Below, piece by piece: positions 1-5,640 of a stretch of DNA of 7,306 nucleotides (positions within the stretch are counted from its first letter, which is position 1; the number at the start of each line of letters is the position of its first letter). The notes below the pieces were generated by a model that was given only the letters and a program-made list of their open reading frames with translations, did not search any database and had not been told where the DNA came from. Position numbers and translations under genes: made by a program. The stretch lies in assembly GCA_958446555.1 (NCBI GenBank), contig CAUCWU010000120.1, forward strand, positions 1-7,306. The letters are read 5' to 3'. The DNA comes from an uncultured Lachnospiraceae bacterium. GTDB lineage: Bacteria > Bacillota > Clostridia > Lachnospirales > Lachnospiraceae.

Positions 1-185
1 CAGAATATTTTGGATACTTGCAGATACCAGAAAGCAAAGCGCAGCCGATCAAGCAAAGTCAGAGAAATGCACTGTATAAAGAGTGGAGCGAGCTATCAAT
101 CTTTACTGCAAGCGAAGAAATTGCAGATGCGTGGAATCAGATTGCCGAAATATTAATTCAAAAATTTGCAAAAATTGAGGGATAG
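1..185 (+). CDS. 3' end of an unrecognised gene (C-terminal 60 residues)
   Basis: The frame starting at base 3 is open from the left edge and ends at TAG 183-185, giving 60 residues. The other two plus frames contain stops earlier. The peptide is mixed charged and hydrophobic with no membrane segment. It starts EYFGYLQIPESKAQ and ends in a helix-like stretch, EIADAWNQIAEILIQKF. The order 'FGYL.IP.S ... A..W..IAE.L' loosely recalls the C-termini of MinD/ParA-type P-loop ATPases, but no nucleotide-binding motif is in the window, so this is only a hint. The stop codon lies inside the stem of the terminator hairpin at 179-220, which supports this being the true gene end. The N-terminus and function cannot be judged here. 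Confidence 0.6.
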   Translation, partial: EYFGYLQIPESKAQPIKQSQRNALYKEWSELSIFTASEEIADAWNQIAEILIQKFAKIEG

Positions 186-220
186 GAAAAGTGGTGCGAA
201 GGTGCCACTTTTCTTATCCC
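179..220. terminator. Probable bidirectional terminator hairpin between convergent genes
   Basis: Bases 179-194 pair with 205-220 over 16 bp with one G-U wobble (185/214). Three more inner pairs (195-197 with 202-204, two of them wobbles) close a GAAG tetraloop at 198-201. On the plus strand a T run (230-235) follows after about ten bases. On the minus strand the stem is followed by a T-rich stretch, TCAATTTTT, directly after it. It lies between the stop of the left partial gene (183-185) and the end of hcp (242), so it probably serves both. The direct T-tract fits the minus direction (hcp) somewhat better. Confidence 0.8.
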
Positions 221-241
221 CTTATGTCGTTTTTTAAATTT

Positions 242-1840
242 TTACTTGTCTAAAAGTTCCTCTAAGTCTGCCTCTGGCGTTGTAGTTGGAGCAATCGCAA
301 AGTGCTCTACCAGGTAATTTAACACATTTTTGGAGAGAAATGCTGGCAGTGTCGGACCGAGCTTGATATTTTTGATACCAAGATGAAGCAGTGTCAAAAG
401 GATGCAGACTGCCTTTTGTTCATACCAAGACAGAACCATGGAGAGCGGCAGATCATTGACACCGCAGCCAAAGGCATCGGCCAAAGCGACTGCCACCTTG
501 ATGGCACTGTAGGCATCGTTACACTGGCCCATATCCATCAGACGTGGGAAGTTTCCGATTGTGCCAAGATCGAGGTCGTTGAAGCGATATTTTCCACAAG
601 CAAGTGTTAAAACAATGCTGTCTGCTGGAGTCTGCTTCACAAACTCGGTGTAATAGTTTCTACCGGAACGTGCACCGTCGCATCCAGCAACGAGGAAGAA
701 ATGGCGAATCGCACCAGATTTTACAGCATCGACAATCTCACCAGCAGAGGACAGAACGGCATTTTTTGCAAAGCCTGTCATAACAGTAGTTCCGCCGTTG
801 ATTCCGGTAAAGTGCTGATCAGAGGAGTAGCCGCCAAGCTCAAGAGCCTTCTTGATAAGCGGTGTAAAGTTCTTGTGGCCGTTTTCATCCTTAATATAAG
901 GTGTATTTGGAAATTGTACGGAGCCTGTTGTAAAAACGCGGTCAGCATAGGAAGCCTTCGGCGGCATCAGGCAGTTGGTTGTAAATAGAATTGGTGCCGG
1001 AAGCGCAGCAAATTCCTTTTGCTGATTCTGCCATGCAGTACCAAAATTGCCCTTCAAGTGAGGGTATTTTTTTAATTCTGGGTATGCGTGTGCCGGAAGC
1101 ATCTCGCCATGTGTATAGATGTTGATGCCAGTATCCTTTGTCTGCTCAAGAAGCTGCTTGATGTCAGAAAGATCGTGACCGGTAACAACGATGAATGGTC
1201 CCTTTTCGACTGTTAATGATACAGTTACTGGAACTGGATCACCAAAGCTTTCGGTGTTTGCCTTGTCAAGAAGCTCCATGCAAAGAAGATTAAAGCGACC
1301 AACCTCCATTACAATTGGAAGAAGCTCATTCATTCCCCAGTCCTTAGAAAGAGCAGAAAGTGCAGTGACAAAAAAATGATTTAATGAGTCGTCTGTGTAG
1401 CCAAGCACCATTGCATGGTAGGCATAGGCTGCCATACCGCGAACACCAAATAGAATCAGTGATTTTAGTGAGCGGATATCTTCATTGGCATTCCAGATAT
1501 TATTCATATCATAGTCAGCTGCAGGTGGAATCTGATTGCTGGAGGCTAAGTTGTCTTTTGCATCGCGAATCTGTGCAGTTAATTTCTTGATGGAATTGTC
1601 ATCAAAATTAACATTTGTGATTGTTGCAAAAAGGCCATCTAATAATAGGTGATTGATCTTGGAAGAAACGGAAGCGGAAAGTTCTTCGCAAGCTGTTTGG
1701 GTATCAGAAAGGGCAATCAGTGCACCTGTTAATTCATCTTGAAATTTAGCTGTATCAGCAGATTTTCCACAGACACCAGATCTGGTACATCCGGTGCAGC
1801 CTGCAGTCTGCTCACACTGAAAACAAAACATGTCGTTCAT
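242..1840 (-). CDS. hcp: Hybrid cluster protein (hydroxylamine reductase / prismane), class I
   Basis: This encodes a 532-residue cytoplasmic iron-sulfur protein. The family contains a [4Fe-4S] cluster and a hybrid Fe-S-O cluster. It reduces hydroxylamine in vitro and is now mainly linked to NO reduction and nitrosative-stress defence. The N-terminal motif has Cys6, Cys9, Cys18 and Cys24 (C-X2-C-X8-C-X5-C), the anaerobe-type [4Fe-4S] spacing rather than the wider enterobacterial [2Fe-2S] spacing. All hybrid-cluster ligands expected from the Desulfovibrio structures can be located: His222 (TGHDL), Glu246 (THGEMLP), Cys290 (TTNCLMPP), Cys387 (VAGCDGAR, the persulfide position), Cys415 (LACGKYRF), Cys440 (GQCNDAY) and Glu474 (WYEQKAV). 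The length fits class I, with the full helical domain that the shorter class III proteins lack. The ATG at 1840 has an AGGAGGA site seven bases upstream (1848-1854). No hcr reductase gene is adjacent, so the electron donor is unknown. The divergent neighbour is a Crp/Fnr regulator. Confidence 0.97.
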   Translation of the reverse strand: MNDMFCFQCEQTAGCTGCTRSGVCGKSADTAKFQDELTGALIALSDTQTACEELSASVSSKINHLLLDGLFATITNVNFDDNSIKKLTAQIRDAKDNLASSNQIPPAADYDMNNIWNANEDIRSLKSLILFGVRGMAAYAYHAMVLGYTDDSLNHFFVTALSALSKDWGMNELLPIVMEVGRFNLLCMELLDKANTESFGDPVPVTVSLTVEKGPFIVVTGHDLSDIKQLLEQTKDTGINIYTHGEMLPAHAYPELKKYPHLKGNFGTAWQNQQKEFAALPAPILFTTNCLMPPKASYADRVFTTGSVQFPNTPYIKDENGHKNFTPLIKKALELGGYSSDQHFTGINGGTTVMTGFAKNAVLSSAGEIVDAVKSGAIRHFFLVAGCDGARSGRNYYTEFVKQTPADSIVLTLACGKYRFNDLDLGTIGNFPRLMDMGQCNDAYSAIKVAVALADAFGCGVNDLPLSMVLSWYEQKAVCILLTLLHLGIKNIKLGPTLPAFLSKNVLNYLVEHFAIAPTTTPEADLEELLDK

Positions 1841-1879
1841 ATAAAAATCCTCCTGTGAAGTAATAATTAGGTTTATTTG

Positions 1880-1909
1880 TTGCTTTTATGATCCACATTA
1901 TAGTAGAAT
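1880..1909 (+). promoter_or_regulatory. Possible promoter of the Crp/Fnr regulator gene
   Basis: TAGAAT (1904-1909) is preceded, at 18 bases, by TTGCTT (1880-1885). This is a weak match, and other placements are possible. If correct, transcription would start near 1916 and the palindrome at 1925-1938 would lie at about +10 to +23, which would allow autorepression. It overlaps the hcp promoter face to face. Confidence 0.3.
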
Positions 1910-1925
1910 AACAGTGGCTTGTCTG
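1897..1925 (-). promoter_or_regulatory. Predicted hcp promoter
   Basis: Read on the minus strand, a perfect TATAAT (1902-1897) lies 17 bases downstream of CAGACA (1925-1920), which matches four of six bases of the -35 consensus. The predicted start site is near 1890, giving an hcp leader of about 50 bases. The strong -10 and poor -35 suit an activated promoter. The palindrome at 1925-1938 abuts the -35 and would be centred at -41.5. Confidence 0.7.
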
Positions 1926-1938
1926 TTGAAATTTCAAC
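1925..1938. promoter_or_regulatory. Perfect 14-bp palindrome, candidate Crp/Fnr-type operator
   Basis: GTTGAAATTTCAAC is identical to its reverse complement. Its TTGA...TCAA half-sites resemble FNR-class half-sites but with four central bases instead of six. It lies in the divergent region between hcp and a Crp/Fnr-family gene. With an hcp start at 1890 its centre is at -41.5, where class II Crp/Fnr activators bind beside RNA polymerase. Binding by the adjacent regulator is inferred. Confidence 0.65.
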
Positions 1939-1965
1939 GAAACAAAAGCAAGATCAAAATTTTTT

Positions 1966-1977
1966 GAAAGGTGGTGA
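1966..1977 (+). promoter_or_regulatory. Extended Shine-Dalgarno site that sets the regulator start at TTG 1983
   Basis: GAAAGGTGGTGA matches the extended ribosome-binding consensus complementary to the 16S rRNA 3' end (GAAAGGAGGTGA) at all but one base. Its core (1969-1974) ends eight bases before TTG 1983-1985. The upstream in-frame GTG codons at 1971 and 1974 lie inside this site, so they are probably not starts. Confidence 0.7.
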
Positions 1978-1982
1978 AGGAT

Positions 1983-2708
1983 TTGGAGGGATCCCTTCGA
2001 GATAAAATTGTAAATCAGATACTGACAAAGCAAGCAAATGGAACGAATCAAGCTTTTGCATTGTTTCGTGGAATCCAAAAGGAAGAGTTAGATAAGCTTT
2101 TCTCTTGCTTGAAGGCAAGACTGCAAACCTACAAAAAAGACGAATATATTTTGCATGAGGGCGATCAGACAAAATCGCTTGGGCTTGTGATTTCGGGCAG
2201 TGTACTTGTGGTGCAGGAGGATGTCTGGGGTGGTCGAAATGTTGTGAGTGCATTAGGACCAGGACAATGTTTTGCAGAGGTGTTTGCCTGTGTGCCGGGG
2301 AGTGTGCTAAATGTGAGTGTGGAGGCAAATAAGGAGACGGAGGTTTTATTTTTGGATGTGGGGCATATTCTTTCGATTTGCCCAGATGGATGCAACTTCC
2401 ACTCAAAATTGATTCAAAATTTGCTGACAGATATTGCTCAGAAAAATCGAAAGCTGAGCGAGAAGATGACACATATGTCGAAGCGTTCCACGCGAGAAAA
2501 ACTATTATCGTATCTGTCTGAGCAAGCGATGAAAAATAAGTCAGCAGAATTTGAGATTCCCTATAATCGTCAGCAACTGGCAGATTATCTAGGTGTGGAT
2601 CGGAGTGGACTTTCGGTCGCGTTTTGCAAATTGCGCGATGAGGGGAAGCTGACATTTTATAAAAATAGAATTCATCTGATTTACGAAAACGAGCGCGATA
2701 TGGTATAA
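1983..2708 (+). CDS. Crp/Fnr-family transcriptional regulator, HcpR-like by context
   Basis: From the preferred TTG start this is a 241-residue cytoplasmic DNA-binding protein. If GTG 1971 were used it would be 245. Residues about 26-141 form the cyclic-nucleotide-binding-like beta-barrel (YILHEGDQTKSLGLVISGSV). A dimer helix follows, and residues about 165-232 form the Crp-type winged helix (IPYNRQQLADYLGVDRSGLS, then KNRIHLI). The phosphate-binding cassette of cAMP-binding Crp is not conserved (its Arg-Ser is replaced around GSVLNVSV), so cAMP is an unlikely ligand. There is no N-terminal FNR-type cysteine cluster. Scattered cysteines are C42, C96, C103, C133, C137 and C215, with CPDGC at 133-137. 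The gene is divergent from hcp across a shared region holding a perfect palindrome. By analogy with HcpR regulators, which respond to NO or nitrosative stress and control hcp, it probably activates hcp. The family call is firm, while the HcpR role is inferred. Confidence 0.9.
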   Translation: MEGSLRDKIVNQILTKQANGTNQAFALFRGIQKEELDKLFSCLKARLQTYKKDEYILHEGDQTKSLGLVISGSVLVVQEDVWGGRNVVSALGPGQCFAEVFACVPGSVLNVSVEANKETEVLFLDVGHILSICPDGCNFHSKLIQNLLTDIAQKNRKLSEKMTHMSKRSTREKLLSYLSEQAMKNKSAEFEIPYNRQQLADYLGVDRSGLSVAFCKLRDEGKLTFYKNRIHLIYENERDMV

Positions 2709-2709
2709 T
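2680..2709 (+). promoter_or_regulatory. Predicted promoter of the S66 peptidase gene (extended -10)
   Basis: TGGTATAAT (2701-2709) is a perfect extended -10 that overlaps the TAA stop of the regulator gene. TTTACG (2680-2685), 18 bases upstream of the -10 hexamer, matches four of six -35 bases. The predicted start is near 2716, exactly at the base of the hairpin 2714-2772. A second TATAAT occurs at 2798-2803 but has no convincing -35. Confidence 0.5.
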
Positions 2710-2713
2710 ATGA

Positions 2714-2772
2714 TACCAGGATCAAAAACTTGCAAGCGGATCATGCTTGCATGAAAAGTTGTGATCTTGGTA
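2714..2772 (+). promoter_or_regulatory. Long imperfect hairpin in the leader of the S66 peptidase mRNA
   Basis: Bases 2714-2724 pair with 2762-2772 over 11 bp with one G-U wobble. After a small internal bulge, AACTT (2727-2731) pairs with AAGTT (2756-2760), and GCAAGC (2732-2737) pairs with GCTTGC (2745-2750) around a loop GGATCAT. No T-run follows, so it is not an intrinsic terminator for the regulator gene. It starts where the predicted transcript begins, so it could be a 5'-stabilising or regulatory leader structure. No known riboswitch is recognised. Confidence 0.5.
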
Positions 2773-2838
2773 ACGGAGCAAAATTCGTAAGTATCATTAT
2801 AATAAACTACGATTTCAATCGATTGAAAGGAGAAAAAG

Positions 2839-3927
2839 ATGAGATTTCCAGAATTTTTAAAGAAAGAGGGTACCATTGGCTTTGTTGCACCTTCATTTGG
2901 CTGCAATATTGAGCCGTATAAGACCTCATTTATCCACGCACTTGAGATTTTTAACGAGATGGGCTATCAGACAAAGCTTGGTCCAAATTGTTTTGAGGGA
3001 AGTGGTATTGGAATCAGCAACACACCGAAAAAGTGTGCCGAGGAGCTAAATGAGATGTATCTGTCGAAAGATACAGATGTGTTAATTTCCTGTGGCGGCG
3101 GAGAATTGATGTGTGAGATTTTGGACGATGTGGATTTTAATAAAATGAAGACGGCAAAACCAAAGTGGTATATGGGGTATTCTGACAATACAAATTTTAC
3201 GTTTTTGTTGACAACAATCTGTGATGTCGCTTCTATCTATGGACCGTGTGCAGGAACCTTTGGCATGGAGCCGTGGGATCAGTCAATTCACGATAGTTTT
3301 TCTGTATTAGAGGGAAAGAAATTAACAATGGAAAACTATCCGCTTTGGGAGAAGGAAGGGCTTCGAGACGAGGAGCATCCACTTGAGCCTTATAATTTGA
3401 CAGAGAAAAGTGTTGTCAAAACTTTTGTTGTGGAGAAGAATCATTTAAAAGATACAGCAACAGAAAGCAACGCGGGTCTGAATGTGAAGCAGACTGAGGA
3501 AATGGTTACATTTAAGGGACGCTTGATCGGTGGCTGCATGGATTGTCTGGTTAATTTAACCGGAACAAAGTTTGATGAGGTGAGAGCATTCAATGAGCGC
3601 TACAAGGAAGATGGCATCATCTGGTATTTGGAGTCCTGTGATTTGAATGTATTTGGCATTCGCCGTGCGATCTGGCAGATGATTCATGCCGGATGGTTTG
3701 AACATGTAAAGGGATTTTTAATTGGAAGACCGCTTCATTTTGGCGAGGAGATGATTGGTCTTGACCAGTATCAAGCAGTGCTTGATCTGCTAAAGGAATA
3801 TCAAGTTCCAGTTTTGATGGATCTTTCCATTGGTCATCTGCCGCCGATGATGACGTTAGTGAATGGAAGCATGGCATCGGTAACAGCAGAAAATGGAACC
3901 GTAAAGATCAATATGGAGCTAGTTTAA
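2839..3927 (+). CDS. S66-family serine peptidase (LD-carboxypeptidase / MccF-like)
   Basis: This is a 362-residue protein without a signal peptide or membrane segment, so cytoplasmic. The S66 Ser-Glu-His triad can be placed: Ser115 in the nucleophile elbow MGYSDNT, Glu265 in WYLESCDL and His333 in GHLPPMMTL. The N-terminus has the expected IGFVAPSFG strand, and residues 81-90 (VLISCGGGEL) precede the nucleophile domain. The family cleaves the L,D bond between the dibasic residue and D-Ala in recycled murein tetrapeptides (LdcA), or, in the MccF branch, inactivates microcin C-like aminoacyl-nucleotides. At 362 residues it is longer than LdcA (about 300) and closer to MccF, with an extra region between the nucleophile and Glu (about 145-225). 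This makes an MccF-like or peptide-processing role plausible, but the substrate is open. The ATG at 2839 has GAAAGGAG (2825-2832) six bases upstream. It follows the regulator by 130 bases with its own likely promoter. Confidence 0.93.
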   Translation: MRFPEFLKKEGTIGFVAPSFGCNIEPYKTSFIHALEIFNEMGYQTKLGPNCFEGSGIGISNTPKKCAEELNEMYLSKDTDVLISCGGGELMCEILDDVDFNKMKTAKPKWYMGYSDNTNFTFLLTTICDVASIYGPCAGTFGMEPWDQSIHDSFSVLEGKKLTMENYPLWEKEGLRDEEHPLEPYNLTEKSVVKTFVVEKNHLKDTATESNAGLNVKQTEEMVTFKGRLIGGCMDCLVNLTGTKFDEVRAFNERYKEDGIIWYLESCDLNVFGIRRAIWQMIHAGWFEHVKGFLIGRPLHFGEEMIGLDQYQAVLDLLKEYQVPVLMDLSIGHLPPMMTLVNGSMASVTAENGTVKINMELV

Positions 3928-3931
3928 TTCA

Positions 3932-3961
3932 TTGACATTAATTGCACCGTTATGCTAAAAT
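3932..3961 (+). promoter_or_regulatory. Predicted promoter of the sodium symporter gene
   Basis: A perfect TTGACA (3932-3937) is followed at 18 bases by TAAAAT (3956-3961), which carries the extended TGC (3953-3955). It begins five bases after the S66 stop codon, so the symporter is probably transcribed independently. The start is predicted near 3968, giving a leader of about 35 bases. No terminator is visible between the two genes, so read-through is possible. Confidence 0.75.
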
Positions 3962-3969
3962 AAACGAAA

Positions 3970-3983
3970 TGACCAAAAGGTCA
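3970..3983. promoter_or_regulatory. Small inverted repeat just downstream of the symporter start site, possible operator
   Basis: TGACC-AAAA-GGTCA forms 5-bp perfect arms around four A residues. It would lie at about +3 to +16 of the predicted transcript and immediately before the Shine-Dalgarno site. That position suits a repressor operator or a small hairpin near the ribosome site. No regulator can be assigned. It differs from the palindrome upstream of hcp. Confidence 0.4.
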
Positions 3984-4002
3984 AAAGGAGGAGGAAGGAT
4001 TC

Positions 4003-5358
4003 GTGAAACGAGAATCGTTTAAGTCGCGTCTGGGCTTTTTATTAGTAAGTGCAGGTTGTGCGATAGGAATCGGAAATGTCTGGCGTTTTCCGTATGTGAC
4101 GGGACAAAATGGCGGCGGAATTTTCGTACTGTTTTACTTGATCTTTCTGGTGATAATGGGCTTGCCAGTTCTGACAATGGAGCTGGCAGTTGGTCGTGCC
4201 AGCAGAAAGAGTGCGGTGCTTGGTTATAAGGCACTAGAGAAAAAAGGAAGCAAGTGGCATATCCATGGATGGGTGGCAATATTTGGATGCTGTATGTTAA
4301 TGATGTACTACACCACGGTATCTGGATGGATGGTTACATATTTCTTTAAGTTTTTGACAGGCAGCTTTAAGAGCGGAATGACAACTGAGGATACTGCGCA
4401 GGCATTTTCTAATTTGCTTGGAGATCCAAAGCAGATGGCATTTTGGATGATTTTAACAGTTGTAGTCGGTTTTATTGTCTGCAGCAGAGGATTGCAGAAT
4501 GGACTGGAGAAGATCAGCAAGTTTATGATGACTGCTCTTCTTTTGCTGATTGTTGTTCTTGCTGTGCATAGCCTTACATTGTCAAATGCAGCAGAGGGTG
4601 TAAAATTTTATCTTGTTCCAAATACAGAGGCTGTTGCAGCTGTAGGATTAAAAAATGTTATTACAGCAGCGATGAATCAGTCATTTTTTACGCTAAGTCT
4701 TGGCGTGGCAGCAATGGAAATTTTTGGAAGCTATATGGGAAAGGATCACACATTAGCAGGAGAGGGTGTACGAATTTGTGCACTTGATACATTTGTTGCA
4801 ATTATGGCTGGTCTGATTATCTTCCCGGCTTGCTTTAGCTACAATGTAGAGGTGAATGCTGGTCCAAGCTTGATCTTTATCACACTGCCGAATGTTTTTA
4901 TCAATATGCCAGGTGGTCGCATTTGGGGAAGCTTGTTCTTTCTATTTATGACATTTGCAAGCTTTTCTACTGTGATTGCTGTATTTGAAAATATTATGTC
5001 ATTCTGTATGGATATGTTTGGCTGGTCAAGAAATAAGGCTGCACTGATCAATTGTATCGTTATTTTGATTGCAAGTCTTCCGTGCGTGCTTGGCTATAAT
5101 GTGTGGAGCAATTTGCATCTGATTGGTGGACGCGACGTGCTTGACAGTGAAGACTTTATTGTCAGCAATTTGCTGCTTCCTATAGGTTCTTTAATTTACC
5201 TGCTGTTTTGCGTAACAAAGTGGGGTTGGGGCTTTGACAAATACAGAGAAGAAGCCAATACTGGAGACGGTCTTAAGATTTCGAAGAAGTTGAAGCCGTA
5301 CTTCCAATTTATTCTTCCGATCTTGATTCTGTTTATTTTGATTCAGGGACTTCTTTGA
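4003..5358 (+). CDS. Sodium-dependent symporter of the NSS/SNF family (amino-acid uptake)
   Basis: This is a 451-residue inner-membrane protein in the LeuT-fold neurotransmitter:sodium symporter family, whose bacterial members usually import amino acids with Na+. The hallmark TM1 with its unwound GIGNVWRFPY (residues 22-31) is intact, followed by NGGGIFVLFYL in TM2. Hydrophobic segments lie at about 10-32, 38-62, 89-117, 143-160, 168-188, 217-243, 252-278, 306-334, 344-364, 385-404 and 431-450. This gives 11 segments, as in Tyt1- and MhsT-type bacterial members, rather than 12. TM6 carries NQSFFTLSLG and TM8 carries FASFSTVIAVFE, both in substrate and Na+ site regions. The substrate cannot be read from the sequence. 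It starts at GTG 4003, eight bases after a strong AAGGAGGAGG (3985-3994), and no nearby ATG fits. The C-terminus ends hydrophobic, inside a 17-bp tandem duplication that does not change the product. Confidence 0.95.
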   Translation: MKRESFKSRLGFLLVSAGCAIGIGNVWRFPYVTGQNGGGIFVLFYLIFLVIMGLPVLTMELAVGRASRKSAVLGYKALEKKGSKWHIHGWVAIFGCCMLMMYYTTVSGWMVTYFFKFLTGSFKSGMTTEDTAQAFSNLLGDPKQMAFWMILTVVVGFIVCSRGLQNGLEKISKFMMTALLLLIVVLAVHSLTLSNAAEGVKFYLVPNTEAVAAVGLKNVITAAMNQSFFTLSLGVAAMEIFGSYMGKDHTLAGEGVRICALDTFVAIMAGLIIFPACFSYNVEVNAGPSLIFITLPNVFINMPGGRIWGSLFFLFMTFASFSTVIAVFENIMSFCMDMFGWSRNKAALINCIVILIASLPCVLGYNVWSNLHLIGGRDVLDSEDFIVSNLLLPIGSLIYLLFCVTKWGWGFDKYREEANTGDGLKISKKLKPYFQFILPILILFILIQGLL

Positions 5359-5373
5359 TTCAGGGACTTCTTT
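5340..5373. repeat. Perfect 17-bp tandem duplication over the symporter stop codon
   Basis: GATTCAGGGACTTCTTT occurs twice in tandem (5340-5356 and 5357-5373), followed by the first four bases of a third copy (5374-5377). The stop TGA (5356-5358) spans the junction. A single copy would read the same ...QGLL and stop, so the duplication is neutral for the protein. It looks like a recent slippage event. Confidence 0.95.
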
Positions 5374-5435
5374 GATTGTGCATTATTGATAGAATTAGGC
5401 CGCGTCAATGAGTCAGTTTTCGATATCAGTGATAC

Positions 5436-5464
5436 TTGAAAAAAATTAAAAAATGCTTTATACT
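5436..5464 (+). promoter_or_regulatory. Predicted promoter of the LacI-family gene
   Basis: TTGAAA (5436-5441) is followed at 17 bases by TATACT (5459-5464), five of six matches in each hexamer, with an A-rich spacer. The start is predicted near 5471, giving a leader of about 170 bases before the ATG. That is long for a simple repressor gene, and the leader holds the hairpin at 5559-5604. Confidence 0.65.
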
Positions 5465-5558
5465 TAAACTCTATGATGAACTTCATGGAATGGTTGATTT
5501 GGTTCCGATGAGCCATCACCCTTCTATGAGGTTTTTCATTTGCGATCCGGACAATGAA

Positions 5559-5604
5559 GTATCATTGACAAACTGTAGCTGTGCGTATGTTTGATTGATG
5601 ATAC
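5559..5604 (+). promoter_or_regulatory. 15-bp hairpin in the long leader of the LacI-family gene
   Basis: Bases 5559-5568 pair with 5595-5604 (ten pairs, two G-U wobbles). After one bulged A (5594), 5569-5573 pair with 5589-5593, closing a 15-base loop. There is no T-run afterwards, so it is not a typical terminator for the symporter, although it could act as a weak one or as a processing site. Its outer arms are GTATCAT and ATGATAC. It ends 36 bases before the start codon. At the DNA level it could also be a pair of inverted half-sites for autoregulation. Confidence 0.5.
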
Positions 5605-5640
5605 ACAACACCAGGTTAAAAAAAGGAAGGAGTAGCATAT

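Noticed and set aside
1954..2655. Minus-strand open frame of 233 codons opposite the Crp/Fnr gene
   Set aside because: Its translation is low-complexity and Ser/Pro/His-rich with no domain, and the opposite strand encodes a clear Crp/Fnr protein.
1983..2708. Oxygen-sensing FNR with a [4Fe-4S] cluster
   Set aside because: The N-terminal cysteine cluster of FNR is absent. The cysteines are scattered through the barrel, and only CPDGC forms a close pair.
2715..2771. Intrinsic terminator for the regulator gene
   Set aside because: The stem is long but followed by TAACGGAGC rather than a T-run, and it is rather A+T-rich with bulges.
2798..2803. Second TATAAT upstream of the S66 gene
   Set aside because: The hexamer is perfect but has no -35 at 16-18 bases (GGAGCA) and no extended TG. 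The upstream extended -10 is better, although a second start cannot be excluded.
5473..5511. 12-codon ORF (MMNFMEWLIWFR) right after the predicted LacI-gene start site, as a leader peptide
   Set aside because: It has two Trp codons but no Shine-Dalgarno site and no following terminator/antiterminator pair. Attenuation of a LacI-family gene would also be unexpected.
5490..5594. 34-codon ORF in the leader of the LacI-family gene
   Set aside because: No ribosome-binding site or recognisable motif was found, and its 3' end is the hairpin sequence. It is probably fortuitous.
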